Positions 53,079 through 64,000 are shown, numbered from the stretch's first letter. The stretch is 64,000 nt of DNA from Leucobacter sp. CX169 (GCF_017161405.1 NZ_CP071051.1:1302001-1366000); one strand, 5' to 3'. A program made the numbers and translations. The notes: a model not told the origin generated them from the letters alone.

Positions 53079-55637
53079 CTACGGCGCGGAACCGATGAAG
53101 GCCGCTGCCCCGTCGATCGGGGTTCCCGATCCGTCTCGCTTGCCGAGCTCCTGCGGCAGGCTGCGTGGTGCACCGTCGAGCGCGAGTGCGCGCGGCTCGC
53201 CGTGGCCCTCCGGCGTCACGACTCCGACCCAGGCGCACGAGAGGCGGTCTTCGCCCTTCAGGAAGCGCTGGGCGCGCACACCACCGGTGCCGCGGCCCTT
53301 GGCCGGGTACTCGTCCCAGTCTGAGACCTTCGCGGTCGCGACATCGGTGCCGGGAAGCGTTTCCGAGCTCTCGGCGATCGTGACGACTCGCGCCTGGGTG
53401 CCCCCGGGTATGGCCCCCGCGAACACCACGGTGGCGTCGCCGGCGAACCGAATGCCGGCCATGCCGCCAGCGGGGCGACCCTGAGGACGCACCGCGGAAG
53501 TCGGGAAGCGGAGCAACTGCGCATCGCTCGTGATGGCGGCGAACTCAGCGCCATCTTCCGCCACGAACGCGCCCACGACGCGATCGCCGTCCTTCAGGCC
53601 GATCACCTCGAACGAGGGGGGCTTCGGCAGATCCTGGAGTACCACGCGCTTGACGATGCCCTGGGCGGTGAACATGCCGATGGGAGTGTCCGTGTCGATG
53701 GGGACGAGCCCCACCACGCGCAGCGATCGGTCGGTGAGGCCGAGGTAATCGGCGATGGGCACGCCCGCAGCAAACGAGATGCTGGCGGCAGGCACGTGCG
53801 GCAGATCGACCGGCGTGAAGCGGTGCAGGGTGCCATCGGACAGGATCGCGCCGAGCTCGCCTCGCACCGTGCCGTCCACGCTTGCACGCAGCGCACCGTG
53901 TTTCGCGGGGCGCGAAGGGCCGCGCAGCGAATCGGCGACATCCGCCTCGCGGTCGATGCGGAGTGCGCGGCCCGTGACCGAGAGCAGGACGGTGCAGTCG
54001 GTGTCCGCCACCTCGAGCACGACCGCCTTCGAGGACGCCCGTGCGGGCCGGATCGCCGCGCCGGTGAGGACCGTGCGACGGGGCGTCCCGTAGCGCTCGG
54101 CGACCTCGTCGAGTTCGCGGGCGACGACGCTGCGCAGCAGGGCGTCGCTCGACAGGATGGCCTGCAGCTGTTCGATTTCTTCGCGCAGCTTGTCGCGCTC
54201 GGACTCGAGTTCGACACGTGAGAACTTCGTCAGGCGACGCAGTCGCAGTTCAAGGATGTACTCAGACTGGAGCTCGGAGAGGTCGAACACCTGCATGAGG
54301 CGCGTGCGCGCGGCGTCAGTGTCGTCGCTCTGGCGGATGACCTGGATGACCTCGTCAATGTCGAGGATCGCGATGAGCATGCCCTCGACCAGATGCAGGC
54401 GCTCGCGTCGCTTGTTCAGCCGGTATCGGCTTCGGCGAGTGATGACCTCGCGTCGGTGCGCCACAAAGACGCGCAGCAGCTCGAGCAGGCCGAGCGTCTG
54501 CGGCTGTCCTTCGACCAGAGCGACCGAGTTGATGTTGAACGAGTCCTCGAGCGGTGTGTGCCGATAGAGCTGTTCGAGCACGGCGTCGGGGGAGAACCCG
54601 GTCTTGAGTGAGATCACGAGGCGCAGGCCGTGCTTGCGGTCAGTCAGGTCGGTGACGTCGGAGATTCCCGAGAGCTTCTTCGCGTCGACTCCCTGCTTGA
54701 TCTTCTCGATCACTCGCTCGGGCCCGACGAGATAGGGAAGCTCCGTCACGACGAGGCCCGACTTGCGAGCGGTCAGTGACTCGACGGACACCTTCGCTCG
54801 GGTGTGGAACGCGCCGCGACCGGTGCGATACGCATCGCGGATGCCGTCGAGGCCCACAATGGTGCCGCCCCCCGGGAGGTCGGGACCCGGGATGAACTCC
54901 ATGAGGTCCTCGAGTGTCGCATCCGGGTTCTCGAGCAGGTGCTTTGCCCCGGCCGCGACCTCGATGAGGTTGTGCGGGGCCATGTTCGTGGCCATGCCGA
55001 CCGCGATGCCGCTCGCGCCGTTCACCAACAGATTCGGCACGGCGGAGGGCAGCACGGACGGCTGCATGATCTGGTTGTCGTAGTTGGGGACGAAATCGAC
55101 CACGTCCTCGTCGAGGAACTCGGTCATCGCGAGTGCCGCGCCAGCGAGGCGGGCTTCGGTGTACCGAGATGCAGCGGGCCCGTCGTCGAGCGAGCCGAAG
55201 TTCCCGTGGCCGTCGACCATGGGCAGACGCATTGCGAAGTCCTGGCTCATGCGCACCATCGCGTCGTAGATGGCCGTGTCGCCGTGCGGGTGCAGCTTGC
55301 CCATGACCTCGCCGACGACGCGGGCCGACTTGACGTGCCCCTTTTCGGGCTTCAGGCCCATGTCGTCCATCATGAACAAAATGCGCCGCTGCACGGGCTT
55401 GAGGCCGTCGCGCGCGTCGGGAAGTGCGCGCGAGTAAATCACCGAGTAGGCGTACTCGAGGAACGAGCCCTGCATCTCGTTCGAGATGTCGATGTCCTCG
55501 ATGCGCTCGTTCGCGCCGATGCCGACGGCGGCGTCGTCGTACACCGCGACATCGGTCGAGGGCGCCCCGAGGGTCGGTGCCGACTCCGTTCCGGCCTCAA
55601 AGTCCGGATCCATCCCGTGTTCGTTTGTTTCCGTCAC
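53079..55637 (-). CDS. parC: Type IIA topoisomerase subunit A (ParC/GyrA-like)
   Basis: 852 aa. The catalytic tyrosine is Y159 in ASRYTEAR, and the resistance-determining loop reads HPHGDTAIYDAMVRM. The C-terminal beta-pinwheel is present, but the gyrase GyrA-box (QRRGGKG type) is not seen; the nearest segment is KGRGTGGVRAQRF. This favours a topoisomerase IV-type decatenase with ParE. The start is GTG 55637 with AGGAAGG upstream. A longer in-frame stretch upstream overlaps the divergent gene. Confidence 0.92.
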   Translation of the reverse strand: MTETNEHGMDPDFEAGTESAPTLGAPSTDVAVYDDAAVGIGANERIEDIDISNEMQGSFLEYAYSVIYSRALPDARDGLKPVQRRILFMMDDMGLKPEKGHVKSARVVGEVMGKLHPHGDTAIYDAMVRMSQDFAMRLPMVDGHGNFGSLDDGPAASRYTEARLAGAALAMTEFLDEDVVDFVPNYDNQIMQPSVLPSAVPNLLVNGASGIAVGMATNMAPHNLIEVAAGAKHLLENPDATLEDLMEFIPGPDLPGGGTIVGLDGIRDAYRTGRGAFHTRAKVSVESLTARKSGLVVTELPYLVGPERVIEKIKQGVDAKKLSGISDVTDLTDRKHGLRLVISLKTGFSPDAVLEQLYRHTPLEDSFNINSVALVEGQPQTLGLLELLRVFVAHRREVITRRSRYRLNKRRERLHLVEGMLIAILDIDEVIQVIRQSDDTDAARTRLMQVFDLSELQSEYILELRLRRLTKFSRVELESERDKLREEIEQLQAILSSDALLRSVVARELDEVAERYGTPRRTVLTGAAIRPARASSKAVVLEVADTDCTVLLSVTGRALRIDREADVADSLRGPSRPAKHGALRASVDGTVRGELGAILSDGTLHRFTPVDLPHVPAASISFAAGVPIADYLGLTDRSLRVVGLVPIDTDTPIGMFTAQGIVKRVVLQDLPKPPSFEVIGLKDGDRVVGAFVAEDGAEFAAITSDAQLLRFPTSAVRPQGRPAGGMAGIRFAGDATVVFAGAIPGGTQARVVTIAESSETLPGTDVATAKVSDWDEYPAKGRGTGGVRAQRFLKGEDRLSCAWVGVVTPEGHGEPRALALDGAPRSLPQELGKRDGSGTPIDGAAAFIGSAP

Positions 55638-55730
55638 GACGCCTTCCTGAATTGCTCGCCGAGTGCGGCGGGGGTCGCGCCCTTCGGCGCGCGCACGATG
55701 CGGCCGGGGCTCCGGCCCGCACCCCACGGA

Positions 55731-55736
55731 TACGAT
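55731..55736 (+). promoter_or_regulatory. -10 hexamer, probable leaderless promoter of the phosphodiesterase
   Basis: TACGAT, then 7 nt, then ATG 55744. Confidence 0.5.
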
Positions 55737-55743
55737 GGGATTC

Positions 55744-56934
55744 ATGCTACCGATCCCCACCGACAGCGGCGCGAGGCTGGCCGCGATTCTGCCAAGCGTG
55801 CTCGAGAGTCTGGCGCTCGGAAACGGTCAGTCCTCCGAGACCGACGGCCCGCCCCCCGCGACCGCAGGTGCCCCAGCGCTGCCCGCGGCCCGATCCGCGG
55901 TCGTGATCGCCGTCGACGGCCTCGGGTGGGCGAACTTTCGCGCCCGTCGCGGGCATGCCCGCACGCTGAACGCGATGGAGAAACAGCGCATCGAGACGGT
56001 TGCCCCGTCTACGACTGCCGCAGCTCTCACCGCGCTCACGACGGGCCGCCTGCCCGGAGTGCACGGGTTGATCGGCTACCGCATTCGGCACCCCGAGCGC
56101 GGCCTCGTCACGACGCTCAGCGAATGGGACGGCATCGGGGATCCGGCACAGTGGCAGCGGGCGACCCCGCTGTTCGCTCGCGCGCTCGACATCGGCGTGA
56201 ACGCGTATGCCATCGGTCGGCCCCAGCACCGCGAGAGTGGCCTGACGGCGTCCATCCTCGCGGGGGCGACCTACGTGGGGGGCGCGACGATCGAGGATCG
56301 TTTCGCCGCCGCGGCACGGCTTGTTCGCGGGACCGACCCGGTGCTGGCCTATCTGTACGTCGACGAGCTCGACCGGGCCGGGCACCACTCGGGCTGGGAA
56401 AGCGATGCCTGGACGAAGCGGCTCGAACAGTTCGACGCCGCTCTCGGATCGTTTCTCGCCGCGCTGCCCCCCGGCATCGGCGTCGTCCTCACCGCGGACC
56501 ACGGCATGGTGGACGTGCCCGAGCACCGGCGGCTACTGATGGACCAGATGCCGGGACTGCTCGACGGCGTCGAGATGGTGGGCGGCGAGCCGCGCATGCG
56601 CTCGCTCTACCTCCAGGATCCGCGCCAGGCCGCCGCCGTGGCCGCGCGTTGGGAAGCGGTTGAGGGCGGCAGAGCCTGGATCGCGACCCGAGACGAGGCA
56701 GTCTCGAGTGGCTGGTTCGGCCCGGTGGATCCGGTGGTCGCGCAGCGCCTCGGTGACGTGATCGTCGCCGCCCGCGGAGCCGTGGCGTACTACCAGTCCA
56801 CCGACGATGAGCAAGCGCTCGCAATGGTCGGCCAGCACGGCAGTTTCACCGACGATGAACGGGGGATCCCGCTGGCGGTCGCCGGTGCGTTTGCCGGGGG
56901 CGGGTTCATCGCGCGCGTGCAGGCCGCCCGCTAG
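55744..56934 (+). CDS. Type I phosphodiesterase / nucleotide pyrophosphatase family protein
   Basis: 396 aa of the alkaline phosphatase superfamily. Metal ligands and nucleophile are visible: VIAVDGLGWAN (Asp), VAPSTTAAALTALTTG (nucleophilic Thr/Ser), YLYVDELDRAGHHSGW (Asp and His), and VLTADHGMVDVP (Asp-His). No signal peptide, so likely cytoplasmic. Substrate unknown. It converges with sepH. Located between parC and sepH in Microbacteriaceae commonly. Confidence 0.87.
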   Translation: MLPIPTDSGARLAAILPSVLESLALGNGQSSETDGPPPATAGAPALPAARSAVVIAVDGLGWANFRARRGHARTLNAMEKQRIETVAPSTTAAALTALTTGRLPGVHGLIGYRIRHPERGLVTTLSEWDGIGDPAQWQRATPLFARALDIGVNAYAIGRPQHRESGLTASILAGATYVGGATIEDRFAAAARLVRGTDPVLAYLYVDELDRAGHHSGWESDAWTKRLEQFDAALGSFLAALPPGIGVVLTADHGMVDVPEHRRLLMDQMPGLLDGVEMVGGEPRMRSLYLQDPRQAAAVAARWEAVEGGRAWIATRDEAVSSGWFGPVDPVVAQRLGDVIVAARGAVAYYQSTDDEQALAMVGQHGSFTDDERGIPLAVAGAFAGGGFIARVQAAR

Positions 56935-56944
56935 GAAGACCTGC

Positions 56945-58177
56945 CTAGGCGGGGTCGTCCTCGCTCCGCGTGCCGAACAGGATGTCGTCCCAGCTGGGGA
57001 TCGACGCGCGCCGCTTCTTTCCGCCACTCGGTTCGCTGGGAGGCGCGGGGACAGGGGCAGGATCGCGCTTCGTCACGAGCGGAGCGACGCTCTGCGGCGC
57101 CTCCGCGGGTGCAGGAGCGGTCTCTTCCGCGATGGGTGGGGCGGAGACGGGCGTCAGGTCGTGCGCGCTGCGCAGTCGCGGAAGGGGCGCAGCCTCGGGT
57201 TCGCGCTCGGGACGCGCGCTCTCGCGCTCCCCACGTCGTCGGCGCAGAGCGTCGAGCAGATCTGCGGTCTGGCCGAGGTCTGCTGGCGCCTCTTCGCGGC
57301 TAGTGATCGCACGCTGCTCGATTTCCTGGCGGCGTTCGTATGCCGTCTCCGCGCTCACATCGTCGCGGGCGGCGATGGCTGCCGCGGCGGCGTCACGCGC
57401 CGAGGGGACGCTGTTCGGGGCGAATTCCCCGGTGGAGCTCTGATCGTCCTCGTCGGGGCCCACACCGGCGACTCCCCGCGGTAACGGAGTCGTGGCCGCG
57501 AGCGGGGACTGCTCGACGCTGTCGTCCGGGTAGAGGGCGTTCGGATCAAACGCACCTGAATCGAATCGTTCGGTGCGCCCGGGGGAGTCAACCGCCCGAA
57601 GCTTCGGGATAAGGCGATCGCCCACCTCGCCTTGCTGGGAGAGGGTCACGGCATCGCTCGTAAGTGGCGCGAGAATCGCCTTGCGGTGCTCAAACGACCA
57701 GACGGCCTTGTGGTCCACTTCGCGAGAACGGAAAGTGAGGCTGATCATCCAACCGTCGGCCGGATCGCGCCAGGCCGTCCACTGGACGCCGTCAGAACCG
57801 AGGCCGCTCAGGCGTGCGTTGATGACGCCGCCAAACGTCTGGGGGGTTTCCTCGTCCTGCTCGCCCTGGGCGCGCACGGGGACGACCAACGCGCTGTCGA
57901 GGATGTGTTGGCGCTCGGCAAGGACCGGCCCTTCGTGCCGTTCGACGTCAGACTCGTCCGCACCGGTCGCGGCGACGACCTCTGCACGGGTCTTGCCCGC
58001 GCGGATGAGTGACTGGATCTCACGCGGCTTCACCCGGGGTCCCGAGCGTGTCGGACGCGCGACCTGCTTCATTTCAGAGATCAGGTACTCGTCTATGGCG
58101 ATCCGGAACTGCTCCCCGGCGTCATTCGTGACGATTAGGGCGTCGTCCTCGCGTCGCGCGAATTGAAGCTCTTGCAT
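56945..58177 (-). CDS. sepH: Septation protein SepH
   Basis: 410 aa. The N-terminal DUF3071 domain (about residues 1-170) contains REIQSLIRAGKTRAEVVAATG, a helix-turn-helix that in Streptomyces and mycobacterial SepH stimulates FtsZ assembly. The rest is acidic and Pro-rich, ending with RRASIPSWDDILFGTR, the conserved C-terminal tail. GGGAGGAAGTGG precedes ATG 58177. It acts in the cytoplasm at the division site by family knowledge. Confidence 0.93.
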   Translation of the reverse strand: MQELQFARREDDALIVTNDAGEQFRIAIDEYLISEMKQVARPTRSGPRVKPREIQSLIRAGKTRAEVVAATGADESDVERHEGPVLAERQHILDSALVVPVRAQGEQDEETPQTFGGVINARLSGLGSDGVQWTAWRDPADGWMISLTFRSREVDHKAVWSFEHRKAILAPLTSDAVTLSQQGEVGDRLIPKLRAVDSPGRTERFDSGAFDPNALYPDDSVEQSPLAATTPLPRGVAGVGPDEDDQSSTGEFAPNSVPSARDAAAAAIAARDDVSAETAYERRQEIEQRAITSREEAPADLGQTADLLDALRRRRGERESARPEREPEAAPLPRLRSAHDLTPVSAPPIAEETAPAPAEAPQSVAPLVTKRDPAPVPAPPSEPSGGKKRRASIPSWDDILFGTRSEDDPA

Positions 58178-58310
58178 GCGATCCACTTCCTCCCAGCGTT
58201 CTACGGGCCCAAGCATCGCACGGACCGGCGGTAAACCGGGGGATTGACGCGGCGAGGCACCGAAACTTGCCCGGCCGAAGAACCGGATCTGTGAATTTAT
58301 CGGTCCGGGA

Positions 58311-58340
58311 GTTTGCCAAGTTGGATTTCTTCAGGCAAAC
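58311..58340. promoter_or_regulatory. Inverted repeat upstream of the DUF4193 gene
   Basis: GTTTGCC at 58311-58317 and GGCAAAC at 58334-58340 form a 7-bp inverted repeat around a 16-nt spacer, in the promoter region of DUF4193 (possible -10 TATATT at 58354-58359). It could be an operator. Confidence 0.35.
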
Positions 58341-58391
58341 TATGGCCGCTCGATATATTGTGCGCCGAAGAGGCGCGGATTGCAGGAGAGA

Positions 58392-58682
58392 ATGGCCACC
58401 GATTACGACGCGCCGCGCAAGTCCGAGGAAGAATCCGACTCAATCGAGGCGCTGAAGGAACGTGTTCCCGACAAGGCTTCGTCGTCAATTGACGCCGAGG
58501 ACTCGGACAACCCGGGTTTTGAACTCGCGGGTGCCGATCTGTCGGACATGGATCTCGATGTGGTTGTGCTGCCTCAGCAGGAGGACGAGTTCACCTGCGT
58601 GAACTGCTTCCTGGTGCGGCATCGCTCGCAGCTTGATCACGACAGTGACCTCGGCCCGGTTTGCCGGGAGTGCTCGCTCTAG
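58392..58682 (+). CDS. DUF4193 zinc-ribbon protein
   Basis: 96 aa. An acidic N-terminal half and a C-terminal zinc ribbon, TCVNCFLVRHRSQL followed by VCRECSL. DUF4193 is a conserved actinobacterial family; similar small proteins bind RNA polymerase or ribosomes, but the role of this one is unknown. GGAGAG precedes ATG 58392. The position between sepH and dut is conserved. Confidence 0.92.
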   Translation: MATDYDAPRKSEEESDSIEALKERVPDKASSSIDAEDSDNPGFELAGADLSDMDLDVVVLPQQEDEFTCVNCFLVRHRSQLDHDSDLGPVCRECSL

Positions 58683-58691
58683 AAGACACTG

Positions 58692-58722
58692 ATGGGCGCG
58701 CCTGCGGTGCAGGCACGCCCAT
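58692..58722 (+). terminator. Terminator of the DUF4193 gene
   Basis: ATGGGCG at 58692-58698 with CGCCCAT at 58716-58722, plus inner GCCTGC/GCAGGC pairs around a 3-nt loop. Followed by TCTC. Confidence 0.7.
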
Positions 58723-58726
58723 TCTC

Positions 58727-58768
58727 AAAGCCCGGTCAGCGACGGATTTACGTCGCGGACCGGGCTTT
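58727..58768 (-). terminator. Terminator of the DUF3093 gene
   Basis: AAAGCCCGGTC at 58727-58737 pairs with 58758-58768; the loop contains a further CGAC/GTCG pair. It covers the last codons of the DUF3093 gene and ends in TTT on the minus strand. Confidence 0.7.
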
Positions 58769-59194
58769 GTTGATGGCAGCGGCAAGCTCGGCTGGGCGAC
58801 GCGTCGTGAGTACCCAATACGGGGCCGGATCCGCAGGATCAGTGATCTCGACGCGCACGCCCGAGTGGATCCAGCCCCGAATCAGGAGGTGCGCTCGAGC
58901 GTCGCAGCCGGGACCGATGGCAACCCGCAGCTCGGTGTCGCTCAACTCGTCCACGGCGCCCAGCATCGCTACGGGGATCCGTGCAGGGCCGGCAGTGAAC
59001 ACGCCGTCAACGATCGAGATCTTCGGTGCAGAGAGCAGCATGATTGCCCCCACGATGAGATACGAGAGGATGGCCGAGATGATGGCCACCGTCACGTTGA
59101 TGGGCGTCAGCGCCAGTGCGACGGCGGGCAAGATCAGCAGGGTGGCCACGAAGAGCCACGGAGTCGGCCACAGCCGCTCGGAGTACGAGGTCAT
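58748..59194 (-). CDS. DUF3093 membrane protein
   Basis: 148 aa. Two helices near residues 12-55, then a small soluble domain with GPARIPVAMLGAVDELSD and HLLIRGWIHSGVRVEITDP. DUF3093 is widespread next to dut in actinobacteria; function unknown. A GATAAT hexamer lies 6 nt before ATG 59194. Confidence 0.9.
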   Translation of the reverse strand: MTSYSERLWPTPWLFVATLLILPAVALALTPINVTVAIISAILSYLIVGAIMLLSAPKISIVDGVFTAGPARIPVAMLGAVDELSDTELRVAIGPGCDARAHLLIRGWIHSGVRVEITDPADPAPYWVLTTRRPAELAAAINKARSAT

Positions 59195-59200
59195 GTTCCC

Positions 59201-59206
59201 ATTATC
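59201..59206 (-). promoter_or_regulatory. -10-like hexamer of the DUF3093 gene
   Basis: GATAAT on the minus strand, then 6 nt, then ATG 59194. It deviates from TANNNT at the first base but has the same spacing. Confidence 0.4.
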
Positions 59207-59259
59207 CGTGGTGATGCCTGAGTGGGCGTGGAGGTCGGCGCGCGGCGAGCCTGATCCGG

Positions 59260-59265
59260 TAACCT
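59260..59265 (+). promoter_or_regulatory. -10 hexamer, probable leaderless promoter of dut
   Basis: TAACCT, then 6 nt, then GTG 59272. The spacing decides between two in-frame GTG codons (59266 and 59272). Confidence 0.55.
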
Positions 59266-59271
59266 GTGCGG

Positions 59272-59727
59272 GTGACTGATCTTGTCGAGGTACTTATTCG
59301 CGCCGACTCGCCCCCTGTGTATGCCCACCCGGGCGATGCGGGTGCCGATCTGCGCAGCACCGAAGCTCTCGTGCTTGAGCCGGGCGAGCGCGCGCTCGTC
59401 GGCACGGGCGTGTCGATTGCCCTGCCGGATGGCTATGTGGCATTCGTCGTGCCCCGGAGCGGCCTCGCCGCCAAGCACGGCATCACCGTGCTGAACTCCC
59501 CGGGCACCGTCGATGCCGGCTACCGAGGCGAGGTGAAGGTGACGCTCCTGAACACTGATCGCAGCGCCGCCTTCCCGATCGCGCCGGGGGACCGGATCGC
59601 CCAGCTCATCATCATGCCCGTCTCGCGGGCCCGCTTTGTGCCCGCGGAGACGCTCCCGGGCAGCGCTCGAGGCGAGGGTGGGTTCGGATCGACCGGAATT
59701 AGCCAGGACCTCGCCCCGGCGCGGTAA
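59272..59727 (+). CDS. dut: dUTP diphosphatase
   Basis: Hydrolyses dUTP to dUMP, keeping uracil out of DNA and supplying thymidylate synthesis. 151 aa, trimeric type. The five motifs are readable: HPGDAGADL, VPRSGLAAKHG, SPGTVDAGYRGEV, GDRIAQLI and the C-terminal RGEGGFGSTG. It heads dut-DUF3710-DUF3159 in the normal actinobacterial order. Confidence 0.95.
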   Translation: MTDLVEVLIRADSPPVYAHPGDAGADLRSTEALVLEPGERALVGTGVSIALPDGYVAFVVPRSGLAAKHGITVLNSPGTVDAGYRGEVKVTLLNTDRSAAFPIAPGDRIAQLIIMPVSRARFVPAETLPGSARGEGGFGSTGISQDLAPAR

Positions 59728-59792
59728 CGTCACCCCAGAGCATCCGGGCTTGTGTGCCCGGCACCGTTTCATCGCAAGGAGCAAAGAAGCCG

Positions 59793-60440
59793 ATGGCTGA
59801 ATCAACACAGGATCCGCAGGCAGACGCACTCGACGTGCGCGACCCGAGCGCCCCAGAGTACGACGAGAGCAAGTCAGGCCCCGAGGATCGCGAGGCCGAG
59901 GGTCCGTTCGACGTCGCCGAGGTACCCGCTTTGCGACCTTACGTCGACCTCGGGTCGATCAAGGTGGCGCCCCGTGAGGGCCTGCAGATGCGCCTCGATG
60001 TTGAGGAAAGTACGAAGCGCATTGTCGCGGTCTCGCTCGACTATGCCGACTCTACGCTGCAGGTGCAGGCGTTCTCCGCACCGAAATCGACTGGCCTGTG
60101 GCACGAGATTCGTGCGCAGCTCTCCACGCAGCTGGTGTCGCAGGGCGCCACGGTAGAAGAGCGTGAAGGCGCACTCGGGCTCGAGCTTCTCGCGGCGCTT
60201 CCGGTCACAGAAGAGCGTGGCGGCGGGACGACCGCGGTGCGGTTCATAGGTGTTGATGGACCGCGCTGGGTGCTCCGCGGAGTGATCACGGGTGCCGGCG
60301 CAAACGACCCGGTGGCAGCCGGCAAGATTGAGTCGCTGTACCGCGAGCTTGTCGTGGTGCGCGGTGACTCTCCGATGCCGCCGCGTGAGCTGCTCGCTCT
60401 TCGCGTGCCCGCAGGCGCGCAGGGCGCCCAGAACGCGTGA
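59793..60440 (+). CDS. DUF3710 protein
   Basis: 215 aa. An acidic N-terminus of about 45 residues, then the DUF3710 core, with LRPYVDLGSIKVAPREGLQ, VSLDYADSTLQVQAFSAPK and FIGVDGPRWVLRGVI. Conserved after dut in actinobacteria; function unknown. AAGGAG lies upstream of ATG 59793. It overlaps the next gene by 4 nt (GTGA). Confidence 0.92.
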   Translation: MAESTQDPQADALDVRDPSAPEYDESKSGPEDREAEGPFDVAEVPALRPYVDLGSIKVAPREGLQMRLDVEESTKRIVAVSLDYADSTLQVQAFSAPKSTGLWHEIRAQLSTQLVSQGATVEEREGALGLELLAALPVTEERGGGTTAVRFIGVDGPRWVLRGVITGAGANDPVAAGKIESLYRELVVVRGDSPMPPRELLALRVPAGAQGAQNA

Positions 60441-61195
60441 CTCGAGACACCGGCAGCCCTGCGGCGGGAGGCGACGCCGCCGACCAGGATCCTGCTGAGC
60501 CGGGTCCGACCGAGCCCGCGCAGCACCTGCACCTTCCGCAGGTGGGCGGGGCGCTGGGTCGCACGGTAGCCGCCGGGCTCTCCGGTGAGGCGGTCTCCGC
60601 GAAGGGGGTCCTCGAAGCGATCGGCGGGGTGCGGGGTGTGATCGAGTCACTCCTCCCCGGAATGCTGTTCCTCGGGATCTACGTGTTCACGCAGGACGCG
60701 CGCCTCAGCGTCGTGGCGCCCGCAGTGCTCGCGATCGCCGCGTGCGCGTGGCGCCTAGCTCGGCGCCAACCCGCAATGTCCGCACTCGCCGGCCTGATTG
60801 GCGTCGGTATCTGCGTGGTCACCACGCTCGTGACGGGAAAAGGCGAAGACTATTTCCTTCCCGGGTTCTGGACGAACGGGGCCTGGTCGGTCGCACTCGT
60901 CGCCTCGCTGATCATTGGTTGGCCGCTCTTGGGATTCATCGTCGGCGCGATTCACGGAGATCTCATCGGCTGGCGCAAGGACCGCGTGATTCGCCGCGCC
61001 GCGGCGCTCTGCACGGCGAGCTGGCTCGTCCTGTTCCTTGCGCGGCTCGCGGTGCAGCTTCCGCTGTATTTCGCGGGTGAGGTCGGCGCTCTCGGGGTCG
61101 CTCGCCTCGTGATGGGCGTCCCGCTATACGGGCTCTTGGTGATCTTTACATGGCTCGTGCTCCGCGCGGCCATCGCAAAGCGCGACGCGGCCTAA
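60437..61195 (+). CDS. DUF3159 membrane protein
   Basis: 252 aa. A Pro-rich cytoplasmic head of about 55 residues, then about six helices with ESLLPGMLFLGIYVFT and GWRKDRVIRRAA. The family is a paralogue-like partner of DUF3710 of unknown role. The start is GTG 60437, overlapping the DUF3710 stop. Confidence 0.92.
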   Translation: MTRDTGSPAAGGDAADQDPAEPGPTEPAQHLHLPQVGGALGRTVAAGLSGEAVSAKGVLEAIGGVRGVIESLLPGMLFLGIYVFTQDARLSVVAPAVLAIAACAWRLARRQPAMSALAGLIGVGICVVTTLVTGKGEDYFLPGFWTNGAWSVALVASLIIGWPLLGFIVGAIHGDLIGWRKDRVIRRAAALCTASWLVLFLARLAVQLPLYFAGEVGALGVARLVMGVPLYGLLVIFTWLVLRAAIAKRDAA

Positions 61196-61279
61196 CGCCA
61201 CTGCGTGTTCCGGCGCAGCCGGGATCCTGCAGGGCCGTGCGCCCCCGCGCGCCGGTCAGGTCCGCGGGTGCAGAAGAGA

Positions 61280-61303
61280 TATAGTTATCTTGACGTCGAG
61301 ATA
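61280..61303 (+). promoter_or_regulatory. acnA promoter with overlapping palindromic operator
   Basis: TATAGT at 61280-61285 is a good -10. Directly after it lies TATCTTGACGTCGAGATA (61286-61303), an 18-bp palindrome with one mismatched pair, covering the expected transcription start. That geometry suits a repressor. A second -10 candidate, TAGTCT, is at 61368-61373. Confidence 0.6.
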
Positions 61304-61407
61304 GTTTTCGCTGAGAACGCTCCCGAACGCACGCTCAGCGTGCGCGGCGGGGCGAACAGGTGCACACTAGTCTCGCGAGTAGTCGACAACACGGACAGGA
61401 GACGGTC

Positions 61408-64000
<2,593 letters not shown>

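Noticed and set aside
54804-56663. 619-residue open frame on the plus strand
   Set aside because: It crosses from antisense parC into an out-of-frame reading of the phosphodiesterase; both real genes have intact catalytic motifs.

Overview
The window is a contiguous piece of an actinobacterial chromosome with high G+C. It encodes core housekeeping genes almost wall to wall. The gene order is the one found in Microbacteriaceae: rne-rplU-rpmA-obgE-proB-proA-nadD-rsfS; glnA2-glnE; PAC2-sigA-DUF7455-parE; parC, sepH-DUF4193-DUF3093-dut-DUF3710-DUF3159-acnA. SepH, DUF3071, DUF4191, DUF4193 and GlnA2/GlnE also point to Actinobacteria. A Leucobacter-like genus is my guess from protein style, not a proof. 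No prophage, insertion sequence, CRISPR array or complete mobile element was found.

Layout. 1-456: 5' end of a VKOR-family redox protein (minus). 741-10842: RNase E/G, L21, L27, ObgE, proline synthesis (ProB, ProA), NAD synthesis (NadD), an unknown acidic membrane-anchored protein, and the ribosome silencing factor RsfS. 10916-11048: tRNA-Ala(GGC) and its terminator. 11275-20106: a more variable stretch with a flavin disulfide reductase, membrane proteins, an overlapping response regulator/sensor pair, a SfLAP-like exporter and a type-B carboxylesterase. 20177-24934 (minus): a universal stress protein, alkylation repair (Ogt plus an Ada-HTH-AlkA fusion) and a long-form GAPDH. 25188-27889: a methionine ABC importer (metQ-metN-metI). 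28044-31550: Nif3-like protein, a coiled-coil protein with a lost zinc ribbon, RNase P RNA, methionine aminopeptidase and small proteins. 31639-39433: a nitrogen block with GlnA2, GlnE and GlnA1, and several tiny genes between them. 39570-46248: RDD and DUF4191 proteins, an unknown ORF, and sucB-lpdA-pepA. 46360-55637: PAC2 protein, SigA, DUF7455, and ParE and ParC facing each other across a DUF559 gene and repeats. 55744-64000: phosphodiesterase, SepH, DUF4193, DUF3093, Dut, DUF3710, DUF3159, and aconitase running off the end.

How it works together. GlnE is co-directional with GlnA2 but should act on GlnA1, which alone keeps the adenylylation tyrosine; glnA1 also carries a four-half-site GlnR-type operator. 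sigA has a sigma-R-type promoter upstream. acnA has a near-perfect palindrome on its promoter. rne and rplU have long structured leaders.

The most striking patterns not explained by the gene list are: (i) about sixteen start codons that sit 6-7 nt behind a TANNNT (or similar) hexamer, implying widespread leaderless transcription; (ii) a 25-codon leaderless ORF at 36186-36263 with its own promoter, two upstream palindromes and its own terminator, lying in the glutamine block; (iii) paired 60-bp palindromic elements and a triple 30-bp tandem repeat flanking the DUF559 gene between parE and parC. Most of the window is ordinary core genome, so these are modest leads rather than a clear new system.
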